From: Pyrocephalus nanus
Lineage: Eukaryota; Chordata; Aves; Passeriformes; Tyrannidae
Assembly: GCA_038380795.1 (NCBI GenBank)
Contig: CM076270.1
Location: forward strand, 23,514,001-23,578,000
Length of the DNA: 64,000 nt
Direction of reading: 5' to 3'
Under the pieces are notes generated by a model. It saw nothing but the letters and a program-made list of their open reading frames with translations, was not told the DNA's origin and ran no database searches. The position numbers and the translations under genes were made by a program. Of the stretch, positions 34,901 through 49,900 are shown piece by piece (the first letter of the stretch is position 1; every line of letters starts with the position of its first letter).

Positions 34901-37900
34901 TCTGCCTGAGCAGCTCTGACCTGTGGATTCTGCTGCTGTTTTACAGCCTTGGAAACAATCAGATAAAAAAACCCCCATGCTAACAAAGCTGCCAACAAAG
35001 GGGTGCAGGTGATTTTATGCCTCAAACCTGAAGCATCACTGCAGCTGCATTGTCCAGGATATCTGAGTGACAGCTTCAGTCATCTGGAGGTGACATTAAA
35101 CCTTCCTCTTAAAACCCACAAAGTCTGCTCCAACTTTTGCAAGTTTTCCTAATTCCCGTTCCCAGGGGTTTTGTTGTAGGTGTTTGTTGTTTGTGCTGTC
35201 TCTGGCAGGTGAGGAGCAGCACACTGCTCACATGGCAAACTCAAACAGGGAATTTTACTTTCTCAAAACATCATTTCAAAGCCTCCCTATGCTTCTGCAT
35301 GGAAAGCCAAATGTCACATCTATGCAATCAGGAGCAAATACTTTAATACTTTGCAAATGCTTTATGTGGCATTTGCTTTTTTTCCTGATCTGTGATTGCT
35401 GTGCTCAGATTCATAAAATTTTCAGAATTTTACTGCCTGCAGTTGAGATTTTGACGACCAAAACAAACTCAACTGAGTAATCCTTCAGAGAATAACGTTA
35501 AAGAGACTGTACTGATAAAGGAGAAAACATTTCCCCTTAAAATAGGCAGTAGTTTGATGAGCAAAAAAAAACACCCAACCCAGCATATCTTTGAAAAAAA
35601 AAGACTCTGCTGTCCAATTTTTGATATTTTAGTAATGTAAACCCTAAAAGTTACTGCCTGCTTAGAAACAACACCTGTTAAATATGATGTTTTGGCAGAC
35701 ATTTTTATTGTGTTCTGTTTAAGAATTATTAAATTTATATACTTGCATGACCTGATAATAAAAGAAGGATTAGTTGCATAGTAAAACATTTGATAAAACA
35801 CCTCAGATTCATCCTTTTTTTTTTTTTTAATAATAATATTGAAGTTTGAAACTTGATAAATGAGAATGTTGATGTTAGTACTTTACTACATAAATGTAGA
35901 GATAATAAAATAATGTCCAGAGCAGGAGGTGAAAGTTCCAACCTCTTATTACTCTGAGAACTTTACAAATCTCTTCTCAGTAAGGTGTAGTGCAGTATGA
36001 TTTTAGTCATAGATACAACTTTTAATTTCATTGTTTTGTTTTATATTCTTTGCTTTCTTTTTCTTACATAATTCACAGTCTGTCACTCTATTACAGGTTG
36101 CAAATTTATACAAGCTCTCATCTAAATTTTAGTCTCTGAATATCCCCTGGTTAAACATCTGTGGAAGTAATTATCATCAGAATTAAAATGAGTTTTGGCT
36201 GCAGTGATTGGAAACTATCAAGAAGTGTATTATTTTTAATGTGCAGATAGATTCGAGCTTCCATTAGCACTGGGAGTGTTGTTACAGTGCAGATGGAAAA
36301 CAAATGACTTTGCAAAGTTAGAAAAACAAGCATTAATGCTGAAGTGAAAGAGGGATATTCTGGCTGATGACTCAAGAAATCTTTCCTGACATGGTGTGGG
36401 ATTTTTCTGAGTTCTGAAGAAAGAGGATTGTTTTCCTTTGGAAAGTTTAAAGAACATCCCTGAGCCTCCTCAAATGTCTGTGGTCAGATATGAGGAATTG
36501 GGGGGAGGGGGAAGTTATGGTATCTATGTGCTTTTATTTTTTTAATTTAAACTAAGTTCAATTTCTTTTTTTTTTTTCCAACTGAACTTCGTGGCAGTGC
36601 AAGGTTGTACAAGGTTTTAGCACAAAGGACTCCCCTTGTCGGTGTAACTGCTGCTTTCATCAGCTGGCAGATGGGGGGACACTGGTCAGTTCTGTCACGG
36701 ATGGGCCAGTTTAATGTAGCAGGGAAGGGCAGAGCAGAGCAGTGTGTCACACACCGGAATTTCATCTGCTGTGTTACTGTAATCCAGTTCTTCCTGAATG
36801 GCAGTCTGGGCTTCCTGTGAATTAGCACTATCTTCTAATTCTGTATCCCTCACGCTCTTTAAAGTTCTTGCATCAAAGTCACAAATGAAAGTACTGAACT
36901 GACTGAATCCCCAAGGAACAGGATGAGTAACTTCTCCATTTTAATTATTCCTCCTTGGTTTAACCTATATTGTACCAGTCAGCCAGTTCTGTATTCACCT
37001 AAGAATTTCTTTATTAATCCTTTGTATTCTCTACCTTAAATTCTCTCCCTCTGCCTCATACTTTGCTAAAGAATAATCAACAGCTGATCCATTAAGCAGT
37101 GGTGTTAATTTAGCTAAGGAAATGCATCAACAGGAATAAAACTGTGTGTTACCCTCTGTTTCTATCCATACTGATGACCTGCTCTTGCTTGCAGCCACTG
37201 AGGCTTTTTTGAGCTGAGTTACTGTGTCAGTACAATTACAGTGAGCAGTGGTGGTAATAAGGAAGCTGAGGCTGTTTAGGGCTGCTGAAGGTGATGCTCG
37301 TGAATTTGTACCTTCAGTCATGGGTGCTGAGCACAACCCGGCCCTTGAAATCAAAGCAAATGGGAATTATTAATTAGGGGTGAAAAAATGGGGAGCTGAA
37401 AAACTGCAAGTGAATTTTTCAACTGAGAACTCTTAAATTATTTCTCAGTGTAGCTGAAGGCTAATACTGATTTGCCTATCCTGAAGCCTGTGGGAAAAGG
37501 TTTGTATTTGAGCTAAAGGAATGTTTTCACTTGTGAAATTCCTTATCATGAGTTCTTGCAGTTAAAGCTCTTGTTTCAAAACATCTGTCCTAGACATTTG
37601 CATTACTAGATTTTTCTGCTGTGTTCTTTTCCCAAAAGTTTTCAAGGTTTTTTTAAGTTAGTTTTAAGCTTTTCTTTTTCACTTTTTTAATGGGTGTTGT
37701 TTTCTTTTTCTGTGATGATTTTGGAGGGAAGACAACAGGGATAGTGGCCTATTTTTCTTGATATCCTTTGAGCAGGTAATAATGTGAACTGCTTGTTCCA
37801 AAAATAAGTATATCTGTATTAGCTTAGTAATACAGGAGTGTCAGAATGTTACTTTACTGGGAAACAAATAAAACCCCAACCTTTGTTTCTGGGTGTGGTC

Positions 37901-40900
37901 TGACTGTTATCACAGTACTTTTCTGAATAAAATCAGTTTCCTGAACCTGAACACCTTTCCCTGGTGATGTCACTACCTTGGAATCGAAACTATTTTAAGG
38001 CTTTTAAAGAATTCAGTTGTTCTGAAATAGCAGTTTTGTTTGTATGTGCACTTGACTTTCAGAATTTACCACTTACAGTGACACAGGCAGCACTGTGGCT
38101 TGGTTCAGTCCTGAAATAGTGAGCTGATTGCTGGCTGTGATTGCAGCAATGAGCACTCCTGAAGGGTAGGGGGAGTGTAAACCCCGTGAGTGAAGGTACC
38201 TACACTTTGTTTGGGGGATGTGGAACACAGAGGAACCCAGAGTCTGTCCTGTAGAGGGACATGAGGGGTGAACTGTAAACACTGGATTGATTCACTGGAT
38301 GCACAGATGTGGTGACTGTCAGAATGAGGGACAACCTGTGTGTTTGGGATTAACATTCTCTATTTTACTGTTCTATTTTATAGTTTCTAATGCTTAAAGC
38401 TTCCCTCCTCAAGTGTGAGTCTTTGAGCAGCAAGTCTGGCATGGAAGTTTGAGCTAAGTGAATGTCAGCTACTGCAGTCATTAAATAAATTGTGGTTTAG
38501 TGTAGTTTAACATGTGAGTATCTCAGGAAGTCATCTGGGATGGGTAGAGAACCCACTGGAATAATTTCAGGACAGCAAAACAAAGTAGAAGTTGCAGAGA
38601 AGACACCACTTTCTCTGTGTGTGCCCTCATTTCTGCCCTTCTCGTGCATACCCCAGGCTCTGCAGCACTGCAGTGTTCCTGTGTGTTGTGATGAAATGGT
38701 TGTGAATGGCTCTGGCAGGTGGGTGTAGTGCTGCAGGCTGGGGCAGCAGCAGAAACACAGCAGTTTGATGTGCTCATTCGAGATAAACGGCCTAAAGTGC
38801 TCTTCTCTTGTAACTCCCAGTCTTCCTTTCCAGCCCTTACTTTGGGGAGGAGTTTTACTTTGAGATCCCGAGAACATTCCAGTGGTTGTCCTTCTACATC
38901 TACGATAAAAGCGTTTTACAGAAAGACCTGCGGATAGGTGAGTGTGTCCTGTCTGTGTCCTGCACAGCACCCGGGCATCTCCAGTAGCATCAGCTGTGGG
39001 ATTTGGGGATGCAGTTATTGGGGATGCATTTTTCAGAACACTGTGTATAGTGCACTTAAATGCTTCTTTACATTTTGAAAAGCGGGATTTTGTTTCTTTG
39101 CTTTGTAATGTTATACTAAAATATGTTTATTTTTTTAGGCTAATAGGACATTTTATAGTCTTGTTATGGTCTCGGTACTTTTTTTTTTTATTTATACTTG
39201 TTTCTTCTCTACTTCTGCTTCACTGGAAATTTGAGTAATTGTTGCTACTGGTAGACCTTTAAAGAATTAATTGTGGAATAAGCCTTAAAACTATTTATAG
39301 ATAATTTTTTCTCTGTCAGTGCAACCTGTAACTTAGTGACTTACAAAGCATTTTGCAGCAACTAATGTAGCTTGGGTGAAAAATTACAGGAGGTGGATTT
39401 TTTTTTTCTCCCTTATTGTATAATGTCTTTATTGCAGCTGATGTTTGGATACAGTTGCTATAAAGCTGCCCTGGAAGAAGCTTTCCCATTATTTGAATTG
39501 AGGAAGGAAATAATTTGCACCAGGATGCCAGATAATTTGGTATAATAACAGCTTTCCAAATAGCAGTCAGAAAAGTAAAAGGCATCTACTTCAGTTTCCT
39601 GTTCAAACATCCTTCAACACCGTTCCTGTTCTCTCAAATCTTTTGTTATTTCCAGCCTCAAGTGTGTTCTTTATTTTACCTCATCTTCTTATTAGTGAGG
39701 TTCAAGATAACAAATGGTAATTAACGTCATCAGTCTTTATATAAAATACTTTTCTGCTTTACTTATCCATGATATTCCTTGTTTCCATGGGTTTTTATAT
39801 CACATCATAAGCTTAAAAAAAAGGCATTAAAAGAAAGTTTGGAAAAGGTCAAACTTCAAACCTCTATAAATATTTTCTTTATTTAGATGAAAGTGATGTT
39901 TATGCTTCTCTCTCCCTCCCTCAGGAAAGGTGTCAATCAAAAAAGAAGATTTATGCAACTACACGGGCAAAGAGAACTGGTTTATGCTTCAGCCTGTTGA
40001 TTCCAACTCAGAGGTCCAGGTAACTATTAAACTGCATTTTGGAAATTAAATACAGATAAGGGCATGTGATGGTAGAGGTTTGTGTGGAGTTGTGGTGGAT
40101 TGGGCTTAGCATCTGTCTGGTTCTCCTGAGACAGTTGTGTCTCTGTTTGGTTAGGGAATAATGCATGTTTTACACTCCTAAGCTGGCTGTGTTGTCCCTA
40201 ATGGTGCTTAAAAGCAACTGTTTGGGAAGGGTCCCAACAGTATTTTGGTGTCTAAAATGCTTGCAAGAGGAGCCCTGCTCTTGAGAGTGGTGAATGATTC
40301 ACGAAACTCCTGAATGATTTCTTCTTTTGTCATTTTTGCTGTGAACTGAAGCAGTGACTGATGATGTGAAATGGTTGGTCTCTGAAACCTGGAGGTGCTT
40401 TTACTGTGCCCAGTTATCTTATCTTGAAATACTTCTTGCATTCAGTATCCAACAACTTGGCACTTCAGAGCTGTATTTTGGTCCGTGGTTCAAATTCTTG
40501 GGACAGGCTTGTCCCACTAATAGGTGAAAATGGGACGGCTCTGGAAGTTGTAGCAGTTCTCTTTTTGGTTTCAGGAACAAAATAGTATTCTTGAGAATCT
40601 CTTAGCCTTGTTGCTGTGATAAACTGTTAGATTTTAAGAGCTTTTTTCAGATTTGCCTGAGGGCAAAAGTCTTAAGGCTTGTCAGTGTTTATATTTTCTA
40701 ATAACCCCAAAGTCCCTCTGGGTAGGGAGAACCCTGTCCACTTCTACAGGAAGTGAATGTGCACACAATTCTCATTATTTTCCAGGATTAATCATCTCTG
40801 AGCTGTAAGTTTAGCCTGCAGCTGTAGATAGGAGGGCACACGGTTCCTTTACATGAAGACAGATTTTCTAAATGTCTGAATACCCCTTTCTCTTATTTAT

Positions 40901-43900
40901 TGAAAATCAGTGCTTGTTCAGTAAGGACAGAATGGAATAGAGGAGTTCATGTGGAAGAGACCTACAAATCATCTAGTCCAGCTGCAAGTTTTCCCATTCT
41001 TCCATGTAATCAGAGAGTACTTTCCAGATATAAATTGAAAGGCAGTTTCTGCTTTGACCTACACATTGTCATGGCTGCTGTTTGTTTTGGTTTTTTTCTG
41101 TCATAAAAATTAAAAACTTTTTAATTAAACTTGCTGCTTGCTACAAAATAAATTGGGGCAGTGGAAAAATAAACACACACTGGCCATTTTCTAAAACCAC
41201 CTTGCTTGTAATAAATTTAGGACTTGTCTAGAGTCTCACAGTTCAGTCCTAATGCAGAAGCTGCAGACCAGTTGTCTTCTGTTCTGGATCACAGATGATC
41301 TGAAGTGGAGGTGATTAAAAGTTCAGCAGAGTAAAAACACTGTATGCTTGAGTTAATATCAGTTTGTAATGAAAGAAGGATTATAGGGGTTTCCTTTCAA
41401 GTTTGTATGGGAGGAGAGTAGCCTCTCCCCAGCCCCTGAAAATATGTAAAAATTACTTAGATTTCAGAAGGCATCTGCTCTGCTCCCTTTTTTTATTTAT
41501 AAAATCTTAATTTATCTGGTTTGGAATGGGGTCATGTGGTTAAACATGTCCTTGATCTTTGTAATTCAAGAAACTTTTATAGAGATCTGATCTGTACTTG
41601 CAAAACACATTGATAAGATCAAAGTCTTTCACGCACTTCTAAGGTTTTTCAAGGTAGTTCTCTTTCTTAAAATTGATAGGATTTATAATTACTGAAGTAG
41701 TGAACTCCATCTTCCTCTGGTCAGTGTCTGAAAATGGATTGTTAGTCCATTTGTGAAGTTCAAATGGTACCTACCTGGCTCTGAGCAGCCCTGGATCTGC
41801 AGATGAAAGGTGCATTCCCAGGAAGGGCTCTGTGTGTTTGTTGTGTAAGAATGGCTGATTGCTCTGCTCTGAGCTGAACCCCATCTGTGCAGTCACCTTT
41901 CAAACCCAGGAGGGTGTTGTGTCAGAAGTTCTGATGCAGATCTGCAGATCAGCCACTTCAGGAAACCCTCACGCTGCTCTCAGCAAACAAAACAGAAACG
42001 TACCCAAAACTTGCTGGGGAAACTCTTCCTTAGGGCCACGTTCCAGCGTTCCTCGTGGTGCTGGGTTTTGAACAAACATCATCCACAGGTAGTTTGCAGG
42101 AGCAGGGAGGTGCTGTTTTACTGCTGCTGTTCAGTGCAGAACACTGTTTGTGGTTCTTGTTTTTAAAAGCAAAAGCAAGATGTTTAGGACATTCACAGGA
42201 TCTGTTTCCTAAAACTAATTAAGTCAGCTATTACAATAATATTGCTGATGTTTTTTTCATTTGTCATTCAAAAACTTCACCTTGTAATGCTTCAGTATCC
42301 TGTTTTTATCCTGTAAATCTCTTTTGCTCATGGAGTTTCTCTGCTTGACAAATACTTTGTCGATGTACCTGTGTTCCAATCCGTGTAGCAGCAGTTTGCA
42401 AAACCCTTGGCAGGCGTCCCAAAACAGTTACGTTTCTAAAACCACCTTGTAAAAGGAGCTTCCCTTCTCCTCCCCTGTGACGTGCAGAGAGGGAAACGCA
42501 GCCTTTGCCCCGGGGGATTTACAACAACAACAACATTTCGGTCCTGTGTCAAAACAGAACTGCTGCAGAAATGTGTGCAAGGTCAGCCCAGGGTTTTACT
42601 TCCATTTTAGTGCTGGACAGCAAAGCTGTAGTGCAGATTAGGACTTGCTTCCTTTGCCACGCTTGGAAATCACCTCCTGAATCCCTTCCCTGGGAATTTG
42701 GACTGTGGACAGATTGGTATCATCTGATGCTCCATTTAGGAAATAGCCAAATTCTGGGAGTACTCAGGAGAACACTGTTAGAGGAGAGATCCTGTCAATG
42801 TCTGATTGTTTTGGATGTGGAAGCCAGCACGAACAGCCAGGCACTGACAGGAGTCACAGGTATTTTCCAGGCAGTAGCTGTTTGGAGCGAGGTTAGGTCC
42901 CAAAGTTTGGTCATCCCAGGGAAGTTGCATATCGTGATTTGAAGTTTTTGGAGCCTTGTATTGAGATGGGAGAGGAGGGTTCTGAAGTCAGTCCATGATG
43001 TGCCATCATTTATGGTTCATTTTTTCTTAATACATCCTGCCATATCAGAGAAAGAAAATGAGGGAGCTGGATTTGCCACCTTTTCCTCCCCTTGGGCTGT
43101 GTTTGCTGTTCCCTGAGTAATCAGCAGCCTTCATGAGACAGTTGGAAGCTGCAGTGGGATGCGCAGTAGATTTGCAGATGATTTTCAGTCTGGTGTGATG
43201 GACAGGATTTCACAGCTGGATAATAAATGCTGCTGGTTATTGCCACTGCCCAATATTCTGCTGTTCTAAATGTACTCAGCTGCCTTCAGAGCCCAAGGTA
43301 CTTTTAGAATCTTCTCCTGAAATGTTCATAAATCCACTGTCTGTGCAAGGATTGCTCATCCCATGGTTAGGACAAAACAGCTGAGAGAGACACTCGATAC
43401 TTCCTCATGCTGAAGAAATACTTGTGTGTGTTAAATTTGTGGAGGGTTGACCAATTCCTGTGCTGTCTGCAGTTGGAAGTAATGTTTCCCTGTATCATTA
43501 TCTCAAAGTTCAAGTGCATCCATCATACCCTACGTGCAGGATATGTGCTTTGGGTGAGGTATTTTTTTAAAGTGGTTATATTAGAAATACATTAAATAAC
43601 TTCTATCTGTAAACTATATTACTGTTCTAATTCCTGCTTTTAAAAGAAGAGCTTTTAAAACTATCTGTGTTTCTCTCTTGTTTTTTTATTTTCCAGGGAA
43701 AAGTTCACCTTGAATTAAAACTGAATGAACTGATAACAGATAATGGATCTGTGTGCCAGCAGCTAGTAGTACAGTAAGAAAATACATTAATTCTTTAATA
43801 TTTGTTTGTTTGTTAGAACATTATATGGTTTTTCTCTCCTGGTCCTGTGTGTCTGCACAACCTGTACCAATATTATTTCTGTATGAGTTTCCCTGGAGCC

Positions 43901-46900
43901 TGCCTTGTGAGGGAAGGGGTGTGTGCTTAGGGAACTCCTGCAGGAGCTTTTCACACCTGCTCATCTCTGTTGCTGCCAAAGCACTGGCTTTTATTAGGAT
44001 TGTTAGGATTAGTGTCTTGTAATTCCAGTGGAATTGGGTCTGGTGAGAAAGCTGGGAATGTCCAGTGCAGCTGAGAGCCAAAAGATGCAGTGCTGCTGTC
44101 ACTGAGAGCACTGAGCTGCTGGTGTTGGGAACAGGAATTCCTTTTTCAGCAGTAATATTTTGGGTTGATATGTGAAAATCCGCTCCTGATTTTGCTTCCC
44201 AATTGTTTTCTTGTGGTTAAGCATGATAAGGAGTGTTAACAGAAAAACGAAGTGCAGGAGTTGTGGTTGTGGAGCAGCATGATTGTCACATTTCAGTAAA
44301 GCCTCTTAGCAACAACGTCATCAGCTTTCACTGCCAAACCTAATTTTGACTCCCAAGTGTAAAGATGTTAGTGTGTCAAAGAGCATCAACACAGAAACAG
44401 TTAATTTTTGGTATATCTTATTTCAAAAAGACAAATTCTTCCCGGTGTTAAAGCAAAAGCGAAGAATGAGAAATACTGGACAATAGTAAATCCTCTATTG
44501 TTACTTTTAGAGCTTTGTTTGACAATGATCCAAAATGATGGCTTTGGATCTGAATATCCAGGTTACAGTTGGCCAAAATTCCTACATGTACTGGGCATTC
44601 TGTTTGTTTTTACTCATTGCTACAAAGCTAATGCAAATATAGCTGCACAAAAATGTTTTGACACTCCTAAAAAGTTTATCTTCTAAGGGCATGCTGGAGG
44701 ATACTGATTTCTGGAAACCAATGCTATCCTTTATTTCTGAAAGTCTGACAGCCCTCTGTGTCACTTGCCTGTGAGAGATTGACTTCCACTGAAGAGAGCA
44801 GTGCAAAGCAATACCTGTGGGGATCAGGAATTTGGACAGTGTTCTCTTGTGTCTCAGCAGGAGGTTCAGGACAACAAGCCAGTCTTAACTGCACTTCAGA
44901 AAAAAAGGATTTGTCTGCACTTGTCTTCAGACAGGTTGTGGGATTTAGGCCATGGGAAGAAAAGGGGGGTTATAAAGACTAAGGGGAAATGAAAAACTCA
45001 AAAGTAGTAAGATTCTTTAATTTTGCTTTCCAGCATTGTTCATTAGCTTGGATTTATTTGAGTTTTTGGGTTTTTTTTTATTCTTCTCTGAGAATTGAGA
45101 TGGAAGGGTGGGTTGTGTTGTGAAACTGCAAGGACAGGAAATGGTGTGTGGTCTTCTGCTCGTGGTGACTTGTTCAGTCGTGTTCAGATCAGCCTCAGTG
45201 AGCAGGGGGAGACCCCTGCACTGGTAATCCTGGTCATGTAATCTGCATTATGAAGTTTTAGTCAACTATCTGAACCAGGAGGAGTAGTTTAGTTGGCTCA
45301 GGACCCTACCAAGTGGTCTCTGCTGTTCTCTTGAATTTTTTTGGTGTGCAAAGGGAAGCTGGTTCTGTGACAGAGCTAAGCCAGTGAAGCTGGTAATGCT
45401 TTAGCAGCTGCTGCAGGCTGATAATTCAGATAAAATGGAAACATTCTGTACATCAAGGAATCTTTATAACTTAAAGGTAATTGGGAATGTGTCTGCTTTT
45501 CTAGTGGGTACCAGCTTGGTTCATTGGGAGTCCTGCTGCTCTTTATTTTTTCCCATTTGCAGCACGAAGGAGAATTAGAACAGCTATTTCCCCATGGACT
45601 GTTCACCACCAAAAGCTGGCTGGAGCTTTATGACTTTCCCAACTTAGATGTCCTTTTTGAAATTTATTTTTTTATATGTTCATGCATTTTCAAGTTTAAA
45701 ATATTTTTATTTCTTTTAAGAACGCGCTTGGGTTTTTCACGCCTCGAAGAAAAGTTGCTTTAGAAAGTTCCTGTTGCAGATTGCAGCAGGAAGTGGTTTA
45801 CTCACCCTCTTGGGATCTCTTTGTGACGGAGATAATTGATGAAAAGGTTCTCTTTTGATTGCTGTGCTCACTCCCTGACACGTGGGAGAGGACTGTGCCT
45901 TCGACACTGTTACATCAGTGCTTTTGGCTTCGTCTGAGGTTGTGAAATGCATCAGTTCCTTAAACTAAAAATGTTTATTGGTGTTTTACCCCCCAGGCTG
46001 ACAGCCTTGAAGTAGTTGGATGCATTAGTAATACCCTGTACGTAAATATATTTTGCCTGCACGTATGAGAGTATGAGAGCTAAATCTCTCTCTGAATGTA
46101 GTGTTACAGAAATGGGGGTGAGGGCATTTTTGAGACCATTTGGTCTTAAAGTGTGAGGAACTTACAGAAAATACACGTGGGATTATTCAGTGGAAAATTT
46201 AAACTCCTTACAAATCTACTTGTTCTGTTAATTTCCCATGATAATTTCGAAGTGGTGCACTTACTGCTGCGTTTCACCAGTCACAGCCCCTGAGAAGGCA
46301 CTGCAGTAGGAACTCCTTGAACAAAGCTGAAAGATGGGAAGTAGAAGCTGGGATGGAGGTAAAAGAAAGCCAAGGAGTGGGCACAAGTGTGTATTTCTGT
46401 CCCTGACTTTTCTTTATCTGGCCTAAACTCCAGTATTGACCAAAGAAAGAAAAAGATTGTGTATGTTTTGCTTCATATCCAAATTAATAGTGTCTCAATG
46501 CAGTGAGAATGGGAAACTCTTGAACCTTCACAGGTAATTTTTTTGTAGGATGAGAGAATTCTAGATACCTGTGCTGGCTTCTGTGCGTGGGTAAGTTGCT
46601 AATGAAGTTCAGATGCAGAATTATAGCTCCAACTTTCATAACAGGAGATTAAAGATCGTGTTCAGTGCACACACAAAAGCGAGTAATTCCAGGGCTGGGA
46701 TTCTGATGGTGTCACCTCTCTGCTGGTGGCAGAACCGAAGCAATAACTGGCTAGGGATGTAAACGTGATTTAAAAAGGAAGAAGCCTTTTTTGCTGGTCA
46801 TCTAATTGGGTTTTATGGTGAGGATTGATTTAAAAACTCAATTCCAGTCTCTTTTTTTGGCGTGCAAGCGTTAGTTAATCGTGCTTTGGTGAAGGACTGT

Positions 46901-49900
46901 CTTAGAGGTCACTGAGATGGGCCAAGCCCTGATTCTGCATGTAGTGTTTGTATGAATTGCAAGCTTGCTTTAGTTGAGTTCCATGCAGATTAAGATCAGA
47001 AACCGTGAATTAAACTCTTGTTTTGTCTCTTACAGTAATTGTTTCCTTTTCTAATGTGTGAATGAGGAGGGGGAAAAGATAGTGCAGGAGATTACCTGCT
47101 GACTCAGTGTGGGCTCTTTTTTTCAAAACCACAGGAGCATGAGTAGTAACACATCTCAGAAGTGCAGGTTGCAGGTCCTGGTTCTGGGAGTGTAAAAACA
47201 ACTTTGCGTGACCGTCGCTTGCACGTTTTGCTGCTGCTGAAAGAGGTGATTTTTGAACAGTTTCTTGCCAAATTAGGCATTTGGGTGGTAGTACTTGATT
47301 TCCTCACTTCAGCTGTGAGAAAAGGTTTTGTGTATTTACAGTGTGAATACTGGATAGCCCAGAAATGGTTTATTACAGCTAAATTTTGACTTCTTTGCCC
47401 ACACTTTTCTAAATCAGTGTTATCTTAAATTGACCTGTCAGTTTGTTACTGTCCTGTTTGTACTTCATCTGCTCATCTCAAGTTGTTCTAGGGAACCCAA
47501 CCATTTTTTTTGAGGTGTACAGGTCCTGATGGTTGCAGCTGGGAAGTTTTTGCCCTTGGAGAACTTGGGTTGATTGGGATGGTGGAGGTGGAGTCCCTCA
47601 GTCACTGAGGAGGTTTGGTGAGGACTTATTTTCATCCTGTGACCTAAATGTATGCCAGTTATTTCTGAAAGGCTCTCATTTCCTGTGTGAAACTCCTCTT
47701 GCACAACAAACTAGCGAGATGTAAAGCAAGAATTAATGTAAATTGAAGTGTATCTCACACTGTACTGGAACTGATCCGTGGTTTGAGAAAAGAACAAAAG
47801 TCCTTCCGTTTTCTTAGACTTTCTATAAAGATACAGTACTTAAAAATATAAAATAGAAGGCTTCTAAATTCCTGTCTCCTTCTTCAAACTCTATGCATTT
47901 ATGCCTTTTGAATAAAAATTGCTTGCACCAGCCTAGGTAGATGAAATGATTTGTCAAAGCTGAAGTATTTGCCATTGTTAGAACTGTATTTATTATTGTT
48001 GTCAGAATAGGAATGTATATTTAGTGTTCCTTCTTTTTTTGATGGGTCAAAGTGTTTGTCACGTTTTTGTTGCCTCTGATGGGGTTTCTGGATGGCTGTT
48101 TTCCTGTGTAAGGAGGCAGCAGTTCCAAGCACTGACTCTTTGAGGAAAGGCAGCATTCCAGTGGAATCTGCCAGCTGGAAAACTCAGTGAGATTGCCCTT
48201 CTCCATCGCTGTTAAATCTGCTCTAATGGAGCCACTTCAACCATCCTCAGAATTTTCAGCCATGTGTACTGGAGGCTGTTTGTTGAGCAGCTGGGAAGTG
48301 TCTGGAATGATTCGGTCTCGTGTCCTCCGTCCCTGGGTAGCAACGATCCGGTTTGGTGGTGCTGAGTTGATTTGATGCTTCCTGCCCCTCTTGGCCACTG
48401 CCTTTGTGGCTTGGGAGGGCTCCTGCCCCACCAGGCTAGCTCAGCTTGCCAAAGTGACAGCCGGCTCAGACCCTGACCAGCTTTGTGTAGGGTCAGTAAA
48501 TAAAAACCCCGGGGGTTCAGCTCGGCTGAGCCAGCTGTGCTGTCGATATTGTGTGCAAAGCAGACTGCAGGCAGCACCTGCAGCCAAGGGATGGGGATGT
48601 GGGCTGGCCTGGAGTGAGAGATGGAAGGGGAGGAGCTGAAATAAATCAGAAACAAATTCTGGAGCCTGGTAGGTGTGAAGGAGGAAGGTTTGTGAATCTT
48701 GGGAGCTGGTGGTTGGCCCAGGATGGGCTGTGTGAGCTGGGCAGGCCACACTCGCTGCCAGCACAACTGGCACTTGTGCAGGAGGTGGAAGGGGAATGCC
48801 AGAGCTGCCCACACAGGGGACTGACTGTGCATGAAACCAGCTCAGAGTGACAGATCCTGTGATGAATCCAGAGATTCTGGTTCTGCTGCAAGGCTGTGTC
48901 GTTGTCAGTGTGATGTTTTTCAGCTTGCAAGAAGTCACAAACAAGCTCTTCTTTAGTTTGTGTGTGTTGAGGTCAAGCTATAAGAAGACCTGGGGAGAGC
49001 AGAACAACCTGTAACCAAAAGTCCAACAGACTTACATCTGTTTGCTGGAGAAATCCAGGAGCTTGGTGAACATGGCACAGACTGGAAGAAGAAAAATTAT
49101 GTTCTTGTTAAAACAGTTCGGTTCTCTTCAGATAAGTTTGGCTGATCCATCTGCTGTGAATTCCCAATGAGATTCAAGTTGAGGCTCATTCACAGGCACA
49201 CTCATTGTCTCACCTGAAAAGCCCGAGGAGCTGCAGAAGGGTCTGTTCAGTGCCCAGAATGCCCATTAGTCTGAAAGAATCAAGTCCTGACTGCCTCAAA
49301 TCAGATCCCCCAAATGACTGACGAGTCTAGACAGTTTAATTTTGTCTCCACTCTTCTGTGCCTCGTGTGTGTTGGAGGAGGAATCAATTAACGCTCGTGA
49401 AACAACTGGATGCTTCAGGAACCCTTTTAAATGGTGGGTTTGAGATCACTGTGGGGTTCATTGTGATCCAAAAATTATTGAAATGCTGAGGGTCACGTGC
49501 TTGATAACTGGAAGAAAAATAACAAATGATTGTGCAGTGGTTCAGCACTAAATGTTCCCTGAACTGGCTGAGACAAAGGGACTTTTGGGGGTGAAAATAC
49601 CATCTGGTTTATAATTGTGCATACTGCAGAGAGGGGGGAGTTTTGAGTCAGCACAGGAGTGTTGGTGTCTGTTGTTTCCCCACTTGAGTTTGCAGCTCCT
49701 GTTACTCTTTCAGCACCGTTTTTCTACAGTACAGAAATTGTTTATTTAAGTGTGTGTAGCTGCTGTTGCTGTGAGGGGACTTCAACTTGCTCTGCACAAA
49801 TAGATATCACATTACAGTATTGGAACATTTACTTAATTGTTTAGATGAACTCAGAGAAGTCTGGTTTTAAGTTACCTAGCTTTTGGATTTCATTCAAACT

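Noticed and set aside
42505..42942. 145-codon open frame in RASA2 intron 4
   Set aside because: No recognisable domain, no splice support; length is within chance for this composition.
48212..48944. Overlapping frames up to 206 codons in RASA2 intron 5
   Set aside because: They occur on both strands in a GC-richer patch, with low-complexity content and no family similarity.
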